DNA from: Massiliimicrobium timonense
GTDB lineage: Bacteria; Bacillota_I; Bacilli_A; Erysipelotrichales; Coprobacillaceae
DNA length: 64,000 bases
Assembly: GCF_002160865.1 (NCBI RefSeq)
Contig: NZ_NFLJ01000008.1
Coordinates: 1 to 64,000 of the forward strand
Direction of reading: 5' to 3'
Positions within the stretch are counted from its first letter, which is position 1. Each line of letters begins with the position of its first letter. This document shows positions 14,726 through 24,500 of the stretch, one piece after another. Below the pieces are notes generated by a model, which worked only from the letters and a program-made list of their open reading frames with translations, searched no databases and was not told the origin of the DNA. A program made the position numbers and the translations under genes.

Positions 14726-15604
14726 TTATTGACGAATCTCAATAGCAAACATACAAGTAAATTCTTGTTGTGGTTCTAAAGCAATCATACCTTCTTTGTC
14801 TTTAAATTCACCATGAAAATCAATATAATCTCCATGTCCATTCCAAGGTTCTAAAGCTAATAAACCACCGACATGTTTACTTGCCCAGATTCCTAAATGA
14901 GGATAATTTTCCATATGGAAATAAATGGCTTTTTGATGATGAATTGATTTTAACGCAACATAACTTGATTGAAAATCTTTCAATACAATCGCATCATTAT
15001 CTAATAAAGCTTGTCTTACAAAGAAACGTCTTTCATGATCAAAAAATGGTTTTGTGATACGTGACATGGCACGATGCGCCACATCTATAACTTTTTGATC
15101 AAGAGTTTCTTCTTTTTCAAATTCAACATAATAATCATTGCTGGATTCATGTTCCATGAATGGACAAGCAAAAGCAGGATGTCCTCCAATCTGGAAATAA
15201 ATTGTTTTATCATCAGTATTTTTGACAATACAGCGACATTCCAATGTGTTCTCTTTTAAAGTATAAATCACTTTTAAATCAAACAAATAAGGATATTGTT
15301 TTAAAATATCTTCATTAGGTGTGAGTTCAAATTCCACACATGTATCTGAAAGCTGATGGGTCATATACTCATTATGTCTAGAAAAACCATGTTGTGTCAT
15401 ATGATATGTTTTTCCATCAATCAGACATTCATCATTATGCAATGCTCCAATGATTGGAAAAAGAATAGGGGCACTACTTGCCCATAAAGCAGGATCTCTA
15501 CGCCACATATAATTAATATGATCATGTTGACCTATAATTTTAATAATTTCTGCTCCTTTAGCATTTAATTCAACTTCTAATTCACTGTTTTTTAAAGTTA
15601 CCAT
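14726..15604 (-). CDS. Aldose 1-epimerase-like protein (LacX group)
   Basis: The 292-residue protein is a galactose-mutarotase-fold enzyme of the LacX/YeaD-like group. Visible features are YMWRRDPALWASSAPILFPIIG, QHGFSR (first catalytic His), GGHPAFACP (second His) and LLALEPW (catalytic Glu). Family members interconvert anomers of hexoses or hexose phosphates; the sugar is not known. It follows nagA by 11 nt and is very likely cotranscribed with it, suggesting a role in amino-sugar use. GAGGAG precedes the ATG. Confidence 0.88.
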   Translation of the reverse strand: MVTLKNSELEVELNAKGAEIIKIIGQHDHINYMWRRDPALWASSAPILFPIIGALHNDECLIDGKTYHMTQHGFSRHNEYMTHQLSDTCVEFELTPNEDILKQYPYLFDLKVIYTLKENTLECRCIVKNTDDKTIYFQIGGHPAFACPFMEHESSNDYYVEFEKEETLDQKVIDVAHRAMSRITKPFFDHERRFFVRQALLDNDAIVLKDFQSSYVALKSIHHQKAIYFHMENYPHLGIWASKHVGGLLALEPWNGHGDYIDFHGEFKDKEGMIALEPQQEFTCMFAIEIRQ

Positions 15605-15615
15605 ATCTTTCTCCT

Positions 15616-16746
15616 CTATTTCATTTGTCCTTTAATCATTGTCTGTAAAATTTGAATATCATCATCAAAGAAGATAATATCTGCATAATTTCCTGCTTTG
15701 ATTTCTCCAAGTAATGGTTCATTTAAGCTTTGAGCTGGATTATAACTTGCAAGATTAACAGCTTCATTTAAAGTCAATCCTAGATGTTCATAAGCATTTT
15801 TAACAGCTGTATTCATAGAAACAATACTTCCAGCTAAAGTTCCATCAATCAATCTTGCTTCTCCATCTTTAACATAGACATCTTGATTTCCTAAAAGATA
15901 TTTTCCATTTTCCAGTCCAGCAGCTTCTAATGAATCAGTAATTAAAATAAGTTTATCTTTTCCTTTTGTACGTAATAATGCTTTTGCTGCAGCATAATTA
16001 ACATGGACACCATCTAAAATCAATTCAGCATAAACACTATCATTAATCATCACAGCTCCAACAACACCAGGAGCACGATGCGTTAAAGGTGTCATAGCAT
16101 TATAAGTATGTGTTCCAGAAGTGGCTCCTGCATCAATGGCTGCCTGTGCCTGTTCATATGTTGCATTTGTATGCCCTAAAGAAACAACTGTATTTTTATC
16201 TTTGAGATAGTCAATCAATTCTAAAGAATGTTCTAATTCTGGAGCAATAGAAATTTTTCTAACTACGTCTTGATGATCCTTCACAAAAGACTGATAGTTT
16301 TCAACAGTTGGTAAAATCATACATTCTTCTGGTTGCGCACCTTTGTATTTTTTATTAAAGAAAGGTCCTTCCAGATGTGTACCTAAAATCTGTGCTCCTT
16401 CTACTTGATCTTTATATGTTGCGATATTGTCAATAGCCTTTGTAATATCATCAACTGGCATTGTCATTGTTGTTGGTAAAAAAGATGTCACTCCTGTTTT
16501 TAAAGTTGCTTTTGAAATCGTATTTAAATCTTCAAAAGTTGCATACATTGTATCACTACCACCACGCCCATGTGTATGTACATCAATAAAACCAGGGCTG
16601 ACATAAGCTCCTTTAGCATCAATAATTTCTTCTTCTGTTGGTTGACGGTCACTTATTTCCATAATTTTATCACCATCAATAAATACATTTTTTTCTACAA
16701 TCTCATCATGTAGAATCACTTTCCCGTTTACAATACATTTTTTCAT
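15616..16746 (-). CDS. nagA: N-acetylglucosamine-6-phosphate deacetylase NagA
   Basis: NagA removes acetate from GlcNAc-6-phosphate, giving GlcN-6-phosphate for glycolysis or wall synthesis. The 376-residue protein belongs to the amidohydrolase superfamily: DVHTHGRGGSDTM (about residues 55-67), HLEGPFFN (about 123-130), GHTNATYEQ, GTHTYNAMTPLTHRAPG and the catalytic-Asp region ITDSLEAAG. Length is standard. AGGAGG precedes the ATG. It has its own SigA promoter and the epimerase-like gene follows. No nagB or GlcNAc PTS gene is in the window. Confidence 0.96.
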   Translation of the reverse strand: MKKCIVNGKVILHDEIVEKNVFIDGDKIMEISDRQPTEEEIIDAKGAYVSPGFIDVHTHGRGGSDTMYATFEDLNTISKATLKTGVTSFLPTTMTMPVDDITKAIDNIATYKDQVEGAQILGTHLEGPFFNKKYKGAQPEECMILPTVENYQSFVKDHQDVVRKISIAPELEHSLELIDYLKDKNTVVSLGHTNATYEQAQAAIDAGATSGTHTYNAMTPLTHRAPGVVGAVMINDSVYAELILDGVHVNYAAAKALLRTKGKDKLILITDSLEAAGLENGKYLLGNQDVYVKDGEARLIDGTLAGSIVSMNTAVKNAYEHLGLTLNEAVNLASYNPAQSLNEPLLGEIKAGNYADIIFFDDDIQILQTMIKGQMK

Positions 16747-16767
16747 TTTATACGTCCTCCTTTCTTT

Positions 16768-16796
16768 ATTATATGCTTATTATGAATATTCTTCAA
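16768..16796 (-). promoter_or_regulatory. SigA promoter of the nagA unit
   Basis: TTGAAG, a 17-bp spacer and TATAAT on the minus strand, about 20 nt before the nagA start. It directly abuts the rbfA terminator. No cre-like or NagR-type palindrome was recognised. Confidence 0.7.
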
Positions 16797-16832
16797 ATAA
16801 AAAAGATTTCTAATTGTTAGAAATCTTTTTTT
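16797..16832 (-). terminator. Terminator of the rimP-nusA-infB-rbfA operon
   Basis: AAAAAAGATTTCTAA and TTAGAAATCTTTTTT form a 15-bp perfect stem with a CAA loop, overlapping the rbfA stop. The T-rich arm serves as the U tract. Confidence 0.9.
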
Positions 16833-17163
16833 GATCATGTAATTCTTCAATAATACTTTCAATTTTATTTCCATATTCTAAAGATGTATCCATAATAAAC
16901 TGAAGTTCAGGACATTTACGAATTGTTAAACGTTTAGCAAGTAAACTACGGATAAATCCTTTAGAATGCTGTAGAGCTTCCATTCTTTTTTGAGGATTTT
17001 TATTCAAAAAAGATACATAAACTTTCGCAATAGATAAATCATTTGTAACTTCCACACCGGTAATTGTACAAAAACCAATAGATGGATCCTTAACTTCCAT
17101 TTGAATAATATCAGATAGTTCTCTTTGAATAATATTATTAAGTTTTTCTTTCTTTAACACCAT
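16810..17163 (-). CDS. rbfA: 30S ribosome-binding factor A
   Basis: RbfA is a KH-like cold-shock factor needed for late 30S assembly and 16S processing. The 117-residue protein has the family landmarks LNNIIQRELSDIIQ, VKDPSIGFCTITGVEVTNDLSIAKVYVS and RLTIRKCPELQFIMDTSLEYGNKI. No good Shine-Dalgarno precedes ATG 17163; it lies 13 nt after infB and may depend on coupling. It ends the conserved rimP-nusA-ylxR-ylxQ-infB-rbfA operon; truB and ribF, which follow in B. subtilis, do not. Confidence 0.95.
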   Translation of the reverse strand: MVLKKEKLNNIIQRELSDIIQMEVKDPSIGFCTITGVEVTNDLSIAKVYVSFLNKNPQKRMEALQHSKGFIRSLLAKRLTIRKCPELQFIMDTSLEYGNKIESIIEELHDQKKISNN

Positions 17164-17176
17164 AAAAGATTAACGC

Positions 17177-19027
17177 CTACTTTCTTTCAACTTCTTCCAT
17201 AATGAATCCTTCAATAATATCTCCTTCTTTAATATCATTGTAGTTTTCAATTGTCATACCACATTCATAACCAGCTGATACTTCCTTTGCATCATCTTTA
17301 AATCGTTTTAAAGAAGCCAGTTTTCCTTCATAAATGACAACCCCTTGACGAATCAAACGAATTCCACAATCACGACGAATATAACCATCTGTTACATAAG
17401 AACCAGCAATATTTCCTACTTTAGATACTTTAATAACTTGTCTGATTTCTGCCTGACCTGTAACAACTTCTTCCAATTCTGGAGCCAACATACCTCGCAT
17501 AGCAGCTTCAATTTCTTCAACCATCTTGTAGATAATATTATGCAGTCTGATTTCTACTCCTTCTTCTTCTGCTTTACGTCTGACATTAGCATCTGGACGT
17601 ACATTAAATCCATAAATAATAGCCTTTGAAGCACTTGCTAATAAGACATCTGATTCACTGATTGCTCCCACTGTTGAACGAATAACATTGACACGAACAC
17701 CATCAATATCAATTTTTTCTAATGATCCCTTAACAGCCTCAGCAGTTCCATTCACATCAGCTTTAACAATAATATTCAAATGAGCCACTTGGCCTTCTTT
17801 AATTTGATTAAATAAGTCATCTAAGCTCATAGCTGAGCTGACGCCACGATCTTGTTCCTGTTTTGCCTTTTGTCTTTCTTCTCCAACATGACGAGCCATT
17901 TTTTCTGTTTCAAATGCCATGAATTTATCACCAGCAACAGGGACATCATTTAAACCTGTAATTTCAACAGGTGTAGATGGTCCGGCTTCTTTCAATTCTT
18001 TTCCATGATCACCTAACATTTGACGCACACGACCAAAAGCTGTTCCTACAACAATAGGATCCCCAGCTCTTAAAGTTCCATTTTGAACAAGCAATGTGGC
18101 AACAGGACCACGTCCTTTATCCAAACGTCCTTCTACAACACTACCATAAGCATAACGTTTTGGATTAGCTTTTAAATCTGCAAGTTCAGCAACAACAGTT
18201 AGTGTTTCCAATAATTCTTCGATACCAATTCCCTTTTTAGCTGAAATGTTACAGTAAACAGTATCTCCACCCCATTCTTCAGGCATAAGTCCCAATTCAC
18301 TCATTTCACCTTTAATACGTTCTGGATCAGCACCCTCTTTATCAATTTTGTTAATTGCAACAACAATTGGAACACCCGCAGCTAAAGCATGGTCTACAGC
18401 TTCTTTTGTCTGTGGCATCACACCATCATCAGCAGCGACAACAATGATAACGATATCTGTTAATTGAGCTCCTCGAGCACGCATAGCTGTAAAAGCTTCA
18501 TGTCCAGGTGTGTCTAAGAAAGTAATCTTCTTACCACCCACTTCAACTTGATAAGCACCGATATGTTGAGTAATACCGCCAAACTCCCCTTCAGCAACTC
18601 TTGATTTTCGAATATAATCAAGCAATGTTGTTTTTCCATGATCAACATGTCCCATAATTGTGACAACAGGTGGTCTACCAACTAAATCAGCTTCATCATC
18701 AACAATTTCAATATCTTCAAAATTAATCTCACTGACAACAACTTTCTTTTTAGCCTCATATCCATATTCCAGACAAATGAGTTCAACCTGTTCATCAGTT
18801 AATGATGAATTGATTGTCACCATAGTTCCAAGCATAAATAAAACTTTAATGACATTGGCTGGTGTTTGCCCAATCATTTCTGCTAATTCACCAACAGTAA
18901 TTCCATCTTCATACTCAACAATTCCATCACCTAATTTCTTTTCTTCCTTTTTTTGAGGAATATTAGAAATTAATTTCTTTTTCTGATGATTTCCTTTCTT
19001 TTTTGCAGATGTATTCTTTTTTGCCAT
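17177..19027 (-). CDS. infB: Translation initiation factor IF-2
   Basis: IF-2 delivers initiator tRNA to the 30S subunit. The 616-residue protein starts with a short Lys-rich N-terminal region and an IF2N domain ([20 protein letters not shown]), then the GTPase with [17 protein letters not shown] and NKIDKEG, an EF-Tu-like domain II, and C1/C2 domains ending [19 protein letters not shown]. It is about 100 residues shorter than B. subtilis IF-2 because the N-terminal linker is short. ATG 19027 ([11 protein letters not shown]) is chosen over an upstream in-frame start because AGGAGG lies about 8 nt before it. Confidence 0.97.
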   Translation of the reverse strand: MAKKNTSAKKKGNHQKKKLISNIPQKKEEKKLGDGIVEYEDGITVGELAEMIGQTPANVIKVLFMLGTMVTINSSLTDEQVELICLEYGYEAKKKVVVSEINFEDIEIVDDEADLVGRPPVVTIMGHVDHGKTTLLDYIRKSRVAEGEFGGITQHIGAYQVEVGGKKITFLDTPGHEAFTAMRARGAQLTDIVIIVVAADDGVMPQTKEAVDHALAAGVPIVVAINKIDKEGADPERIKGEMSELGLMPEEWGGDTVYCNISAKKGIGIEELLETLTVVAELADLKANPKRYAYGSVVEGRLDKGRGPVATLLVQNGTLRAGDPIVVGTAFGRVRQMLGDHGKELKEAGPSTPVEITGLNDVPVAGDKFMAFETEKMARHVGEERQKAKQEQDRGVSSAMSLDDLFNQIKEGQVAHLNIIVKADVNGTAEAVKGSLEKIDIDGVRVNVIRSTVGAISESDVLLASASKAIIYGFNVRPDANVRRKAEEEGVEIRLHNIIYKMVEEIEAAMRGMLAPELEEVVTGQAEIRQVIKVSKVGNIAGSYVTDGYIRRDCGIRLIRQGVVIYEGKLASLKRFKDDAKEVSAGYECGMTIENYNDIKEGDIIEGFIMEEVERK

Positions 19028-19040
19028 AATATCAACCTCC

Positions 19041-19334
19041 TCATTTTGATTTGATTTTATTTGCAAAACCTTTATCCAATATACCTATAGCCACACGATT
19101 ATCTTTACCAATAGCTCTTGAAATTTCTTCAATCGTTCCATCAATTTGGTAATCGACATGATAATAAGTACATTTATCCATGTATCTTTTTTTTGTATTT
19201 TCACTGGCATCCTGTGCAATCAAAACAAAGTATGCTTTTTGACTGCGAATAGACTTCAATAAAATATCTCCCGTCGCTATTTTTCTGGCACGCATGGCCA
19301 GTCCTAATAAAGATACCTTATTTTTATCCAACAT
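19041..19334 (-). CDS. ylxQ: L7Ae-family RNA-binding protein YlxQ
   Basis: The 97-residue protein is the L7Ae/L30e-fold RNA-binding protein found between ylxR and infB in most Firmicutes (also called RplGA). The pattern is [36 protein letters not shown] and the [13 protein letters not shown] region. Relatives bind kink-turn RNA; YlxQ's own target is not firmly known. Its ATG overlaps the end of ylxR by 11 nt, so translation is probably coupled. Confidence 0.93.
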   Translation of the reverse strand: MLDKNKVSLLGLAMRARKIATGDILLKSIRSQKAYFVLIAQDASENTKKRYMDKCTYYHVDYQIDGTIEEISRAIGKDNRVAIGILDKGFANKIKSK

Positions 19335-19578
19335 ATTTTTTTAATTCCTCATAAATCGTATCTGGAATATCAACTTCCAGAGATTTCCTTAAAACACCTT
19401 TCTTTTGAGCAAGTTCAATAGCTTCCAGACTTCTTTTTAAATAAGCACCTCGTCCATTCATCTTACCAGTAGGATCAACAAAAACTTCTCCCTCTTTATT
19501 TCTAACGACACGAATCAACTCTTTTTTAGGGAGTTGTTCCTGCGTTGCGACACATTTTCTTAAAGGTATTTTTCGCAT
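19324..19578 (-). CDS. ylxR: YlxR (RnpM-type) RNA-binding protein
   Basis: The 84-residue protein carries the DUF448 signature RKCVATQEQLPKKELIRVVRN and DPTGKMNGRGAYLKRS. In B. subtilis YlxR binds RNase P RNA and modulates its activity, hence the name RnpM. The start follows GGGGTGA. It lies 12 nt after nusA and overlaps ylxQ, the usual operon order. Confidence 0.93.
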   Translation of the reverse strand: MRKIPLRKCVATQEQLPKKELIRVVRNKEGEVFVDPTGKMNGRGAYLKRSLEAIELAQKKGVLRKSLEVDIPDTIYEELKKYVG

Positions 19579-19590
19579 TCAAAATCACCC

Positions 19591-20931
19591 CTATTTTTCA
19601 TCATAATATTTATCAAATTCATCATAATCGATATCTTCATCATATTTTGGATCATAATCATAGTCTTCATACTCATCATCATAATCCTCATCATAATCAT
19701 CAAATGTTTCTTCATCATGGTTATCATCTTCTACCATATCATCTTCTTGAAGATCAGCAACCATTTGATGTTCTTCACTTTCAAAAGTTTCTTCTTCATC
19801 ATGATCCGGTTCAATAACTTCATCCTGTTTTGTCATTTCTGCTTCAAATGATTTTTCAAATTCAGCATCAGCTCCATAAACAATACCTTCACGTGCAGCT
19901 TCACTGACTGATTTAATATCAATCTTCCATCCTGTTAAACGGACAGCCAAACGGGCATTTTGACCTCTTTTTCCAATCGCTAATGATAATTGATTATCTG
20001 GAACAATAACCAATGCACTATGATCATCTTCATGAATATCAACATGAACGACATCAGATGGTGAAAGAGCATGAGAAATATACACAACAGGATCTTCGCT
20101 CCACTCAATGATATCCACCATTTCACCATTTAATTCATTTACAACATTACGAACACGTGATCCCTTCGGTCCAACACAGGCACCAATTGGATCAATATTT
20201 TCATGACTTGTATAAACAGCGATTTTACTACGATCTCCAGCTTCACGAGATACAGATTTAATTTCTACAGTGCCATCATAGATTTCAGGAACTTCCATTT
20301 CGAACAATCTTTTCACTAATCCTGGTTCCGTTCTTGAAACACCAATATGTGTCCCTTTGGTATTACGTTCAACATCACTGACATAAACTTTAATACGTTG
20401 TCCTTCATAAATCTTTTCACCTGGAATTTGTTGTTTTAAAGGCAACAGAGCTCCTGTTCTACCAATATTGATAATCGCAAAACGTTCTTCCACACGATCA
20501 ACAGTTCCATTAATAATATCATCTTTTTTATCAATATATTCATTATATAATGTTTCTTTTTCAGCTTCTCTAATTTTTTGTTTTAAAAGCTGTTTTGTCT
20601 GAATGGCTGCTAAACGCCCAAAGACTTCAGGATCAACTTCAGTGACAACATCATCACCTACTTGATATTTTGGATTAATCATCTGTGCTTCTTCTAAAGA
20701 TAATTCATAATCTTCATCATTCACATCATCAACAACATGTTTAATTTCATATAAACGAATTTTTCCAGTGATTTCATTAATTTCCACACGAATAATAGAT
20801 TCAGGACCCCCATAATTCTTTTTATATGATTTTTCTAGTGCTTCTTTTAAAGCATCAAGAACAATTTCTTTCTTGATTCCTTTTTCACTTTCTAATAAAT
20901 CAAGTGCCTGAATAAATTTTTTACTAGCCAT
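19591..20931 (-). CDS. nusA: Transcription factor NusA with long acidic C-terminal tail
   Basis: NusA binds RNA polymerase and controls pausing, termination and antitermination. The 446-residue protein has the N-terminal RNAP-binding domain, an S1 domain (INGTVDRVEERFAIINIG), and two KH domains (VDPIGACVGPKGSRVRNVV-like and QLSLAIGKRGQNARLAVRLTGWKIDI). B. subtilis NusA stops near residue 371. Here about 85 further residues follow, extremely rich in Asp, Glu and Tyr (DDYDEDYDDEYEDYDYD). This is neither an AR repeat of the E. coli type nor a known domain. The tail may mimic nucleic acid or dock RNAP; function unknown. Confidence 0.96.
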   Translation of the reverse strand: MASKKFIQALDLLESEKGIKKEIVLDALKEALEKSYKKNYGGPESIIRVEINEITGKIRLYEIKHVVDDVNDEDYELSLEEAQMINPKYQVGDDVVTEVDPEVFGRLAAIQTKQLLKQKIREAEKETLYNEYIDKKDDIINGTVDRVEERFAIINIGRTGALLPLKQQIPGEKIYEGQRIKVYVSDVERNTKGTHIGVSRTEPGLVKRLFEMEVPEIYDGTVEIKSVSREAGDRSKIAVYTSHENIDPIGACVGPKGSRVRNVVNELNGEMVDIIEWSEDPVVYISHALSPSDVVHVDIHEDDHSALVIVPDNQLSLAIGKRGQNARLAVRLTGWKIDIKSVSEAAREGIVYGADAEFEKSFEAEMTKQDEVIEPDHDEEETFESEEHQMVADLQEDDMVEDDNHDEETFDDYDEDYDDEYEDYDYDPKYDEDIDYDEFDKYYDEK

Positions 20932-20946
20932 TTTTTATGATCCTCC

Positions 20947-21408
20947 TTAAAATTGAACAGCTAACCTTATAAATGCTATATCATTGTAATCAATGATACA
21001 TTTTTTCTTTATATTTTTTACCATATACTGCAATTCAATACGTGTACCTTCCACACTTAGAATTGTTCCATAAACATCATTCATTCCTAATGTTGGATTC
21101 TTAAATTGAATATACACATATTCACTGACAGAATCTTGCACCTTTTGTAATGTTTTTAAAGGTTTTTCAGCACCGGGAGAAGATACTTCCAAATAATATT
21201 CATCAGCAATCAAATCTTCTTGATCTAACATCTCACTAATGGCTTCACTGACAGCCACACATGTATCCATATCTAGATGCCCACTATTCTTTTCAATAAA
21301 AATGCGTAAGTACCATTCATTTTTTTCTTTGACATATTCAATGTCATCAAGATAAACATCATGTTCATCAAGTATGGGTTGAATAAGTTGTTTTATTTTT
21401 TCTAACAT
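20947..21408 (-). CDS. rimP: Ribosome maturation factor RimP
   Basis: RimP assists 30S subunit assembly. The 153-residue protein has both domains: an N-terminal alpha-beta domain (WYLRIFIEKNSGHLDMDTCVAVSEAISEMLD, then YYLEVSSPGAEKPL) and a C-terminal SH3-like domain. GGAGG precedes ATG 21408. It is the first gene of the nusA-infB operon and is preceded 25 nt upstream by a strong hairpin with a weak U tract. Confidence 0.96.
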   Translation of the reverse strand: MLEKIKQLIQPILDEHDVYLDDIEYVKEKNEWYLRIFIEKNSGHLDMDTCVAVSEAISEMLDQEDLIADEYYLEVSSPGAEKPLKTLQKVQDSVSEYVYIQFKNPTLGMNDVYGTILSVEGTRIELQYMVKNIKKKCIIDYNDIAFIRLAVQF

Positions 21409-21425
21409 ATAATCCTCCGTCTACA

Positions 21426-21454
21426 AATATAAACGAGAGGGTTCCCCCTCTCGT
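21426..21454 (-). terminator. GC-rich hairpin in the gap between polC and rimP
   Basis: ACGAGAGGG and CCCTCTCGT form a perfect 9-bp stem with a 4-nt loop, then TTTATATTTG on the minus strand. Only 24 nt separate it from the rimP ATG, so no promoter fits between. It may be the polC terminator with read-through or an attenuator in the rimP leader. An AT-rich TATATTATAA stretch at about 21466-21475 could be a -10 upstream of it. Confidence 0.65.
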
Positions 21455-21521
21455 AAATCACTGATTACTTTTATAATATAACATAATCAATCACAAAAAA
21501 CAATGCTTTCATCATTATTTT

Positions 21522-24500
21522 TTACCATAAATCAAATAATGATAACTGATTTTCTTCTGACATATTTTCAAAAGCTCCCAGCTTTGTTAAAAAGTCAATT
21601 TGATTATTTGTTAATTTTGTACGTTTCATCACATCTTCTTTTGATAAAAACTTATTGTGTTGACGTGCTTCAACGACACTATCACCGACCGATGTTCCTA
21701 GTCCATCAATAGAAACAAATGGCGGTAACAAAGCAGTATCATCATCTGGATCCATAATAAAATTTTGTGAATCTGATTTTTCTAAAGAAATATTACTAAA
21801 ATGATAACCACGTTCAAACATCTCTAAAGCAATTTCAAAAACAGAAATCAAAGCTTCTTCTTTATTAGAAATCTTGATACCATTTTGTTTGTCATTCAAA
21901 ATACTTTGATATTTATGATACACAGCATCACGCCCTTGAATCATAGTTTCAATATCATAAGCATCGCAACGTGTTGTAAAATAAACCGCATAGTACTCTC
22001 GAGGATAATACAGCTTCCACCAAGCTACACGAACAGCACTTAAAACATAAGCTGCAGCATGAGCTTTAGGGAACATGTATTTGATTTTCTTACATGATTC
22101 AATATACCACGTTGGGACATCATGTTGTCGCATTAATTCTTCATATTTCTTTTCTGGAAAGACAACTGGTGATTTTCCTTTACGAACACATTCCATAATA
22201 TCAAAGGCATCTTTATTTGGTAATCCTTTTTCAATTAAATAGACCATGATATCATCACGACATCCAATAACTTCTTTTAAAGTACATGTTCCAGAACTAA
22301 TTAAAGTTTCTGCATTTCCCAAATAAACATCCGTTCCATGTGAAAGACCTGACAAAATGACAAGATCGCTAAAAGACGTTGGATGTGTCTGTTCAAGCAT
22401 TCCACGTACAAACTTCGTTCCGAATTCTGGTAATCCTAAAGCACCTGTCTTACAATTCAAAAAACTCAAATCAATTCCCAAAGCATCCGTAGAATTAAAT
22501 AAACTCATGACCTTAGGATCATTGGTTGGAATATCCTTAGGATTAACACCCGTTAAATCCTGCAACATTCTTATAACTGTTGGATCAACATGACCTAAAA
22601 TATCAAATTTCAAAACATTATCATGAATGGCATGGAAGTCAAAATGTGTCGTTTTCCACTCAGCACTCAAATCATCAGCAGGATATTGATAAGGTGTAAA
22701 ATCAAAAACATCCATATTTTCTGGAATAACAATAATCCCTCCGGGATGCTGACCAGTTGTACGTTTCACCCCCGTACATCCTTTGGCTATTCTTTCTAAC
22801 TCTGCTTGACGCATCGTATTTTCTTTTCCCATTAATTCAGCATATCCTTTAGCATAACCATATGCCGTTTTTTCAGCTACTGTTGAAATCGTTCCAGCAC
22901 GATAAACATGACTTTCTCCAAAAATTTCTTTTGTATAAGCATGAGCGGTTGGTTGATAATCTCCAGAGAAGTTTAAATCAATATCTGGGACTTTATCAGC
23001 ATTAAAACCTAAGAATGTTTCAAATGGAATATTATGTCCATCCCCTTTTAAAGGATGTCCGCATTTTGGACATGTTTTATTTGGTAAATCATATCCATTA
23101 GCAATATAACCTTCTGGTAAAAACTCATTATATTGACAATGTGGACAATAATAATGTGGAGGTAAAGGATTTACTTCTGATATATTAGCCATTGTCGCAA
23201 CAAAGGATGATCCTACCGATCCTCGACTTCCTACTAGATATCCTGCTTCATTTGATTTTTTAACCAGTTTATGAGCAATATAATAAATCACACCAAAACC
23301 ATGTTTAATAATATTATCCAATTCTTTTGTTAAACGTTTTTCAACAATATCCGGTAAAACTTCCCCATATTGTTTATGAGCATTATCAAAACAGAGTTGA
23401 CGTAAATTTTCATCTGCATTATCAATATGTGGTGTAAACAATTTGTCATGGACAACATGGAACGTTCCATCAATCATATCCGCAATCTTATTTGTATTTT
23501 CAACAACATATTCATATTTTTCATCTTCACTTAAATAAGACAGACTATCCATCATTTCTTCAGTTGTTCGTAAATATTCATCCGGTGTCCAGGCAGTGGG
23601 ATTAGAACGATCTGTCAAAGGATGCAAAGCTCCTCCCAGTCCAATTTTAGGGTTACAAGTAAAGACATCTCTAAAAATTTTATCTTTTTGATCAAGGTAA
23701 TGAACATCACCAGTCGCTACAATCATTTTTCCCATGTCTTTAGCTGTATCTACAATACGACGTAAAATACGAATTAAATCTTCCTTTGTATCAATACGAC
23801 CACGTTCCACAAAATATTGACAAATATCTAATGGCATAATTTCAATATAATCATAAAATGCCATCGCCTGTTTTAATTCATCAAGACTTCTTGTCATAGC
23901 CAGATCAAAGATTTCTGAGTTATAGCAGCCACTTCCAAACAGCAATCCTTCACGATAAAATTCAAGTCGTTCACGAGGAATACGGGATGTTTTTTCAAAA
24001 TAAGTTGTGTTCGCTTCTGAAACAAGTTTAAACATATTCTTTAATCCTGTTTTATTTTTCGCAAGGACACACATATGTTTAGGACGGACAATCTTATAGG
24101 CATTAGGACATTCCATTGCATTCATGTCCAGCACATCATAATATCCCTGTTGCATTAAATCATGTAGCATCATATTGAAAACACCTGCCAGAACTTCAGC
24201 ATCATAATCAGCACGGTGAGCATCATCACCATCATATGGAATACGATAATGCCTTGCAACATTTCCTAAACGATACCCTTTTAAATCAGGAAGTAACTTC
24301 CAAGCCAGAGTTAATGAATCAATGGCTGGATTTTTTAATTTTGGATAACCATAACGTACAAGAATTTCATTTAAAAAACCTACATCGAATGTCGCATTAT
24401 GAGCTACAATGACATCATCTTGAAAGAAATCAAGAATTTGTGGAATGAATTCTTCAATGGTTGGGGCATCTTTGACATCATCATTTGTAATATGAGTTAA

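Noticed and set aside
19545-19817. Plus-strand open frame rich in His codons opposite the nusA tail
   Set aside because: It is the mirror of the Asp/Glu-rich NusA codons (GAT/GAA read as ATC/TTC or CAT), with no ribosome-binding site.
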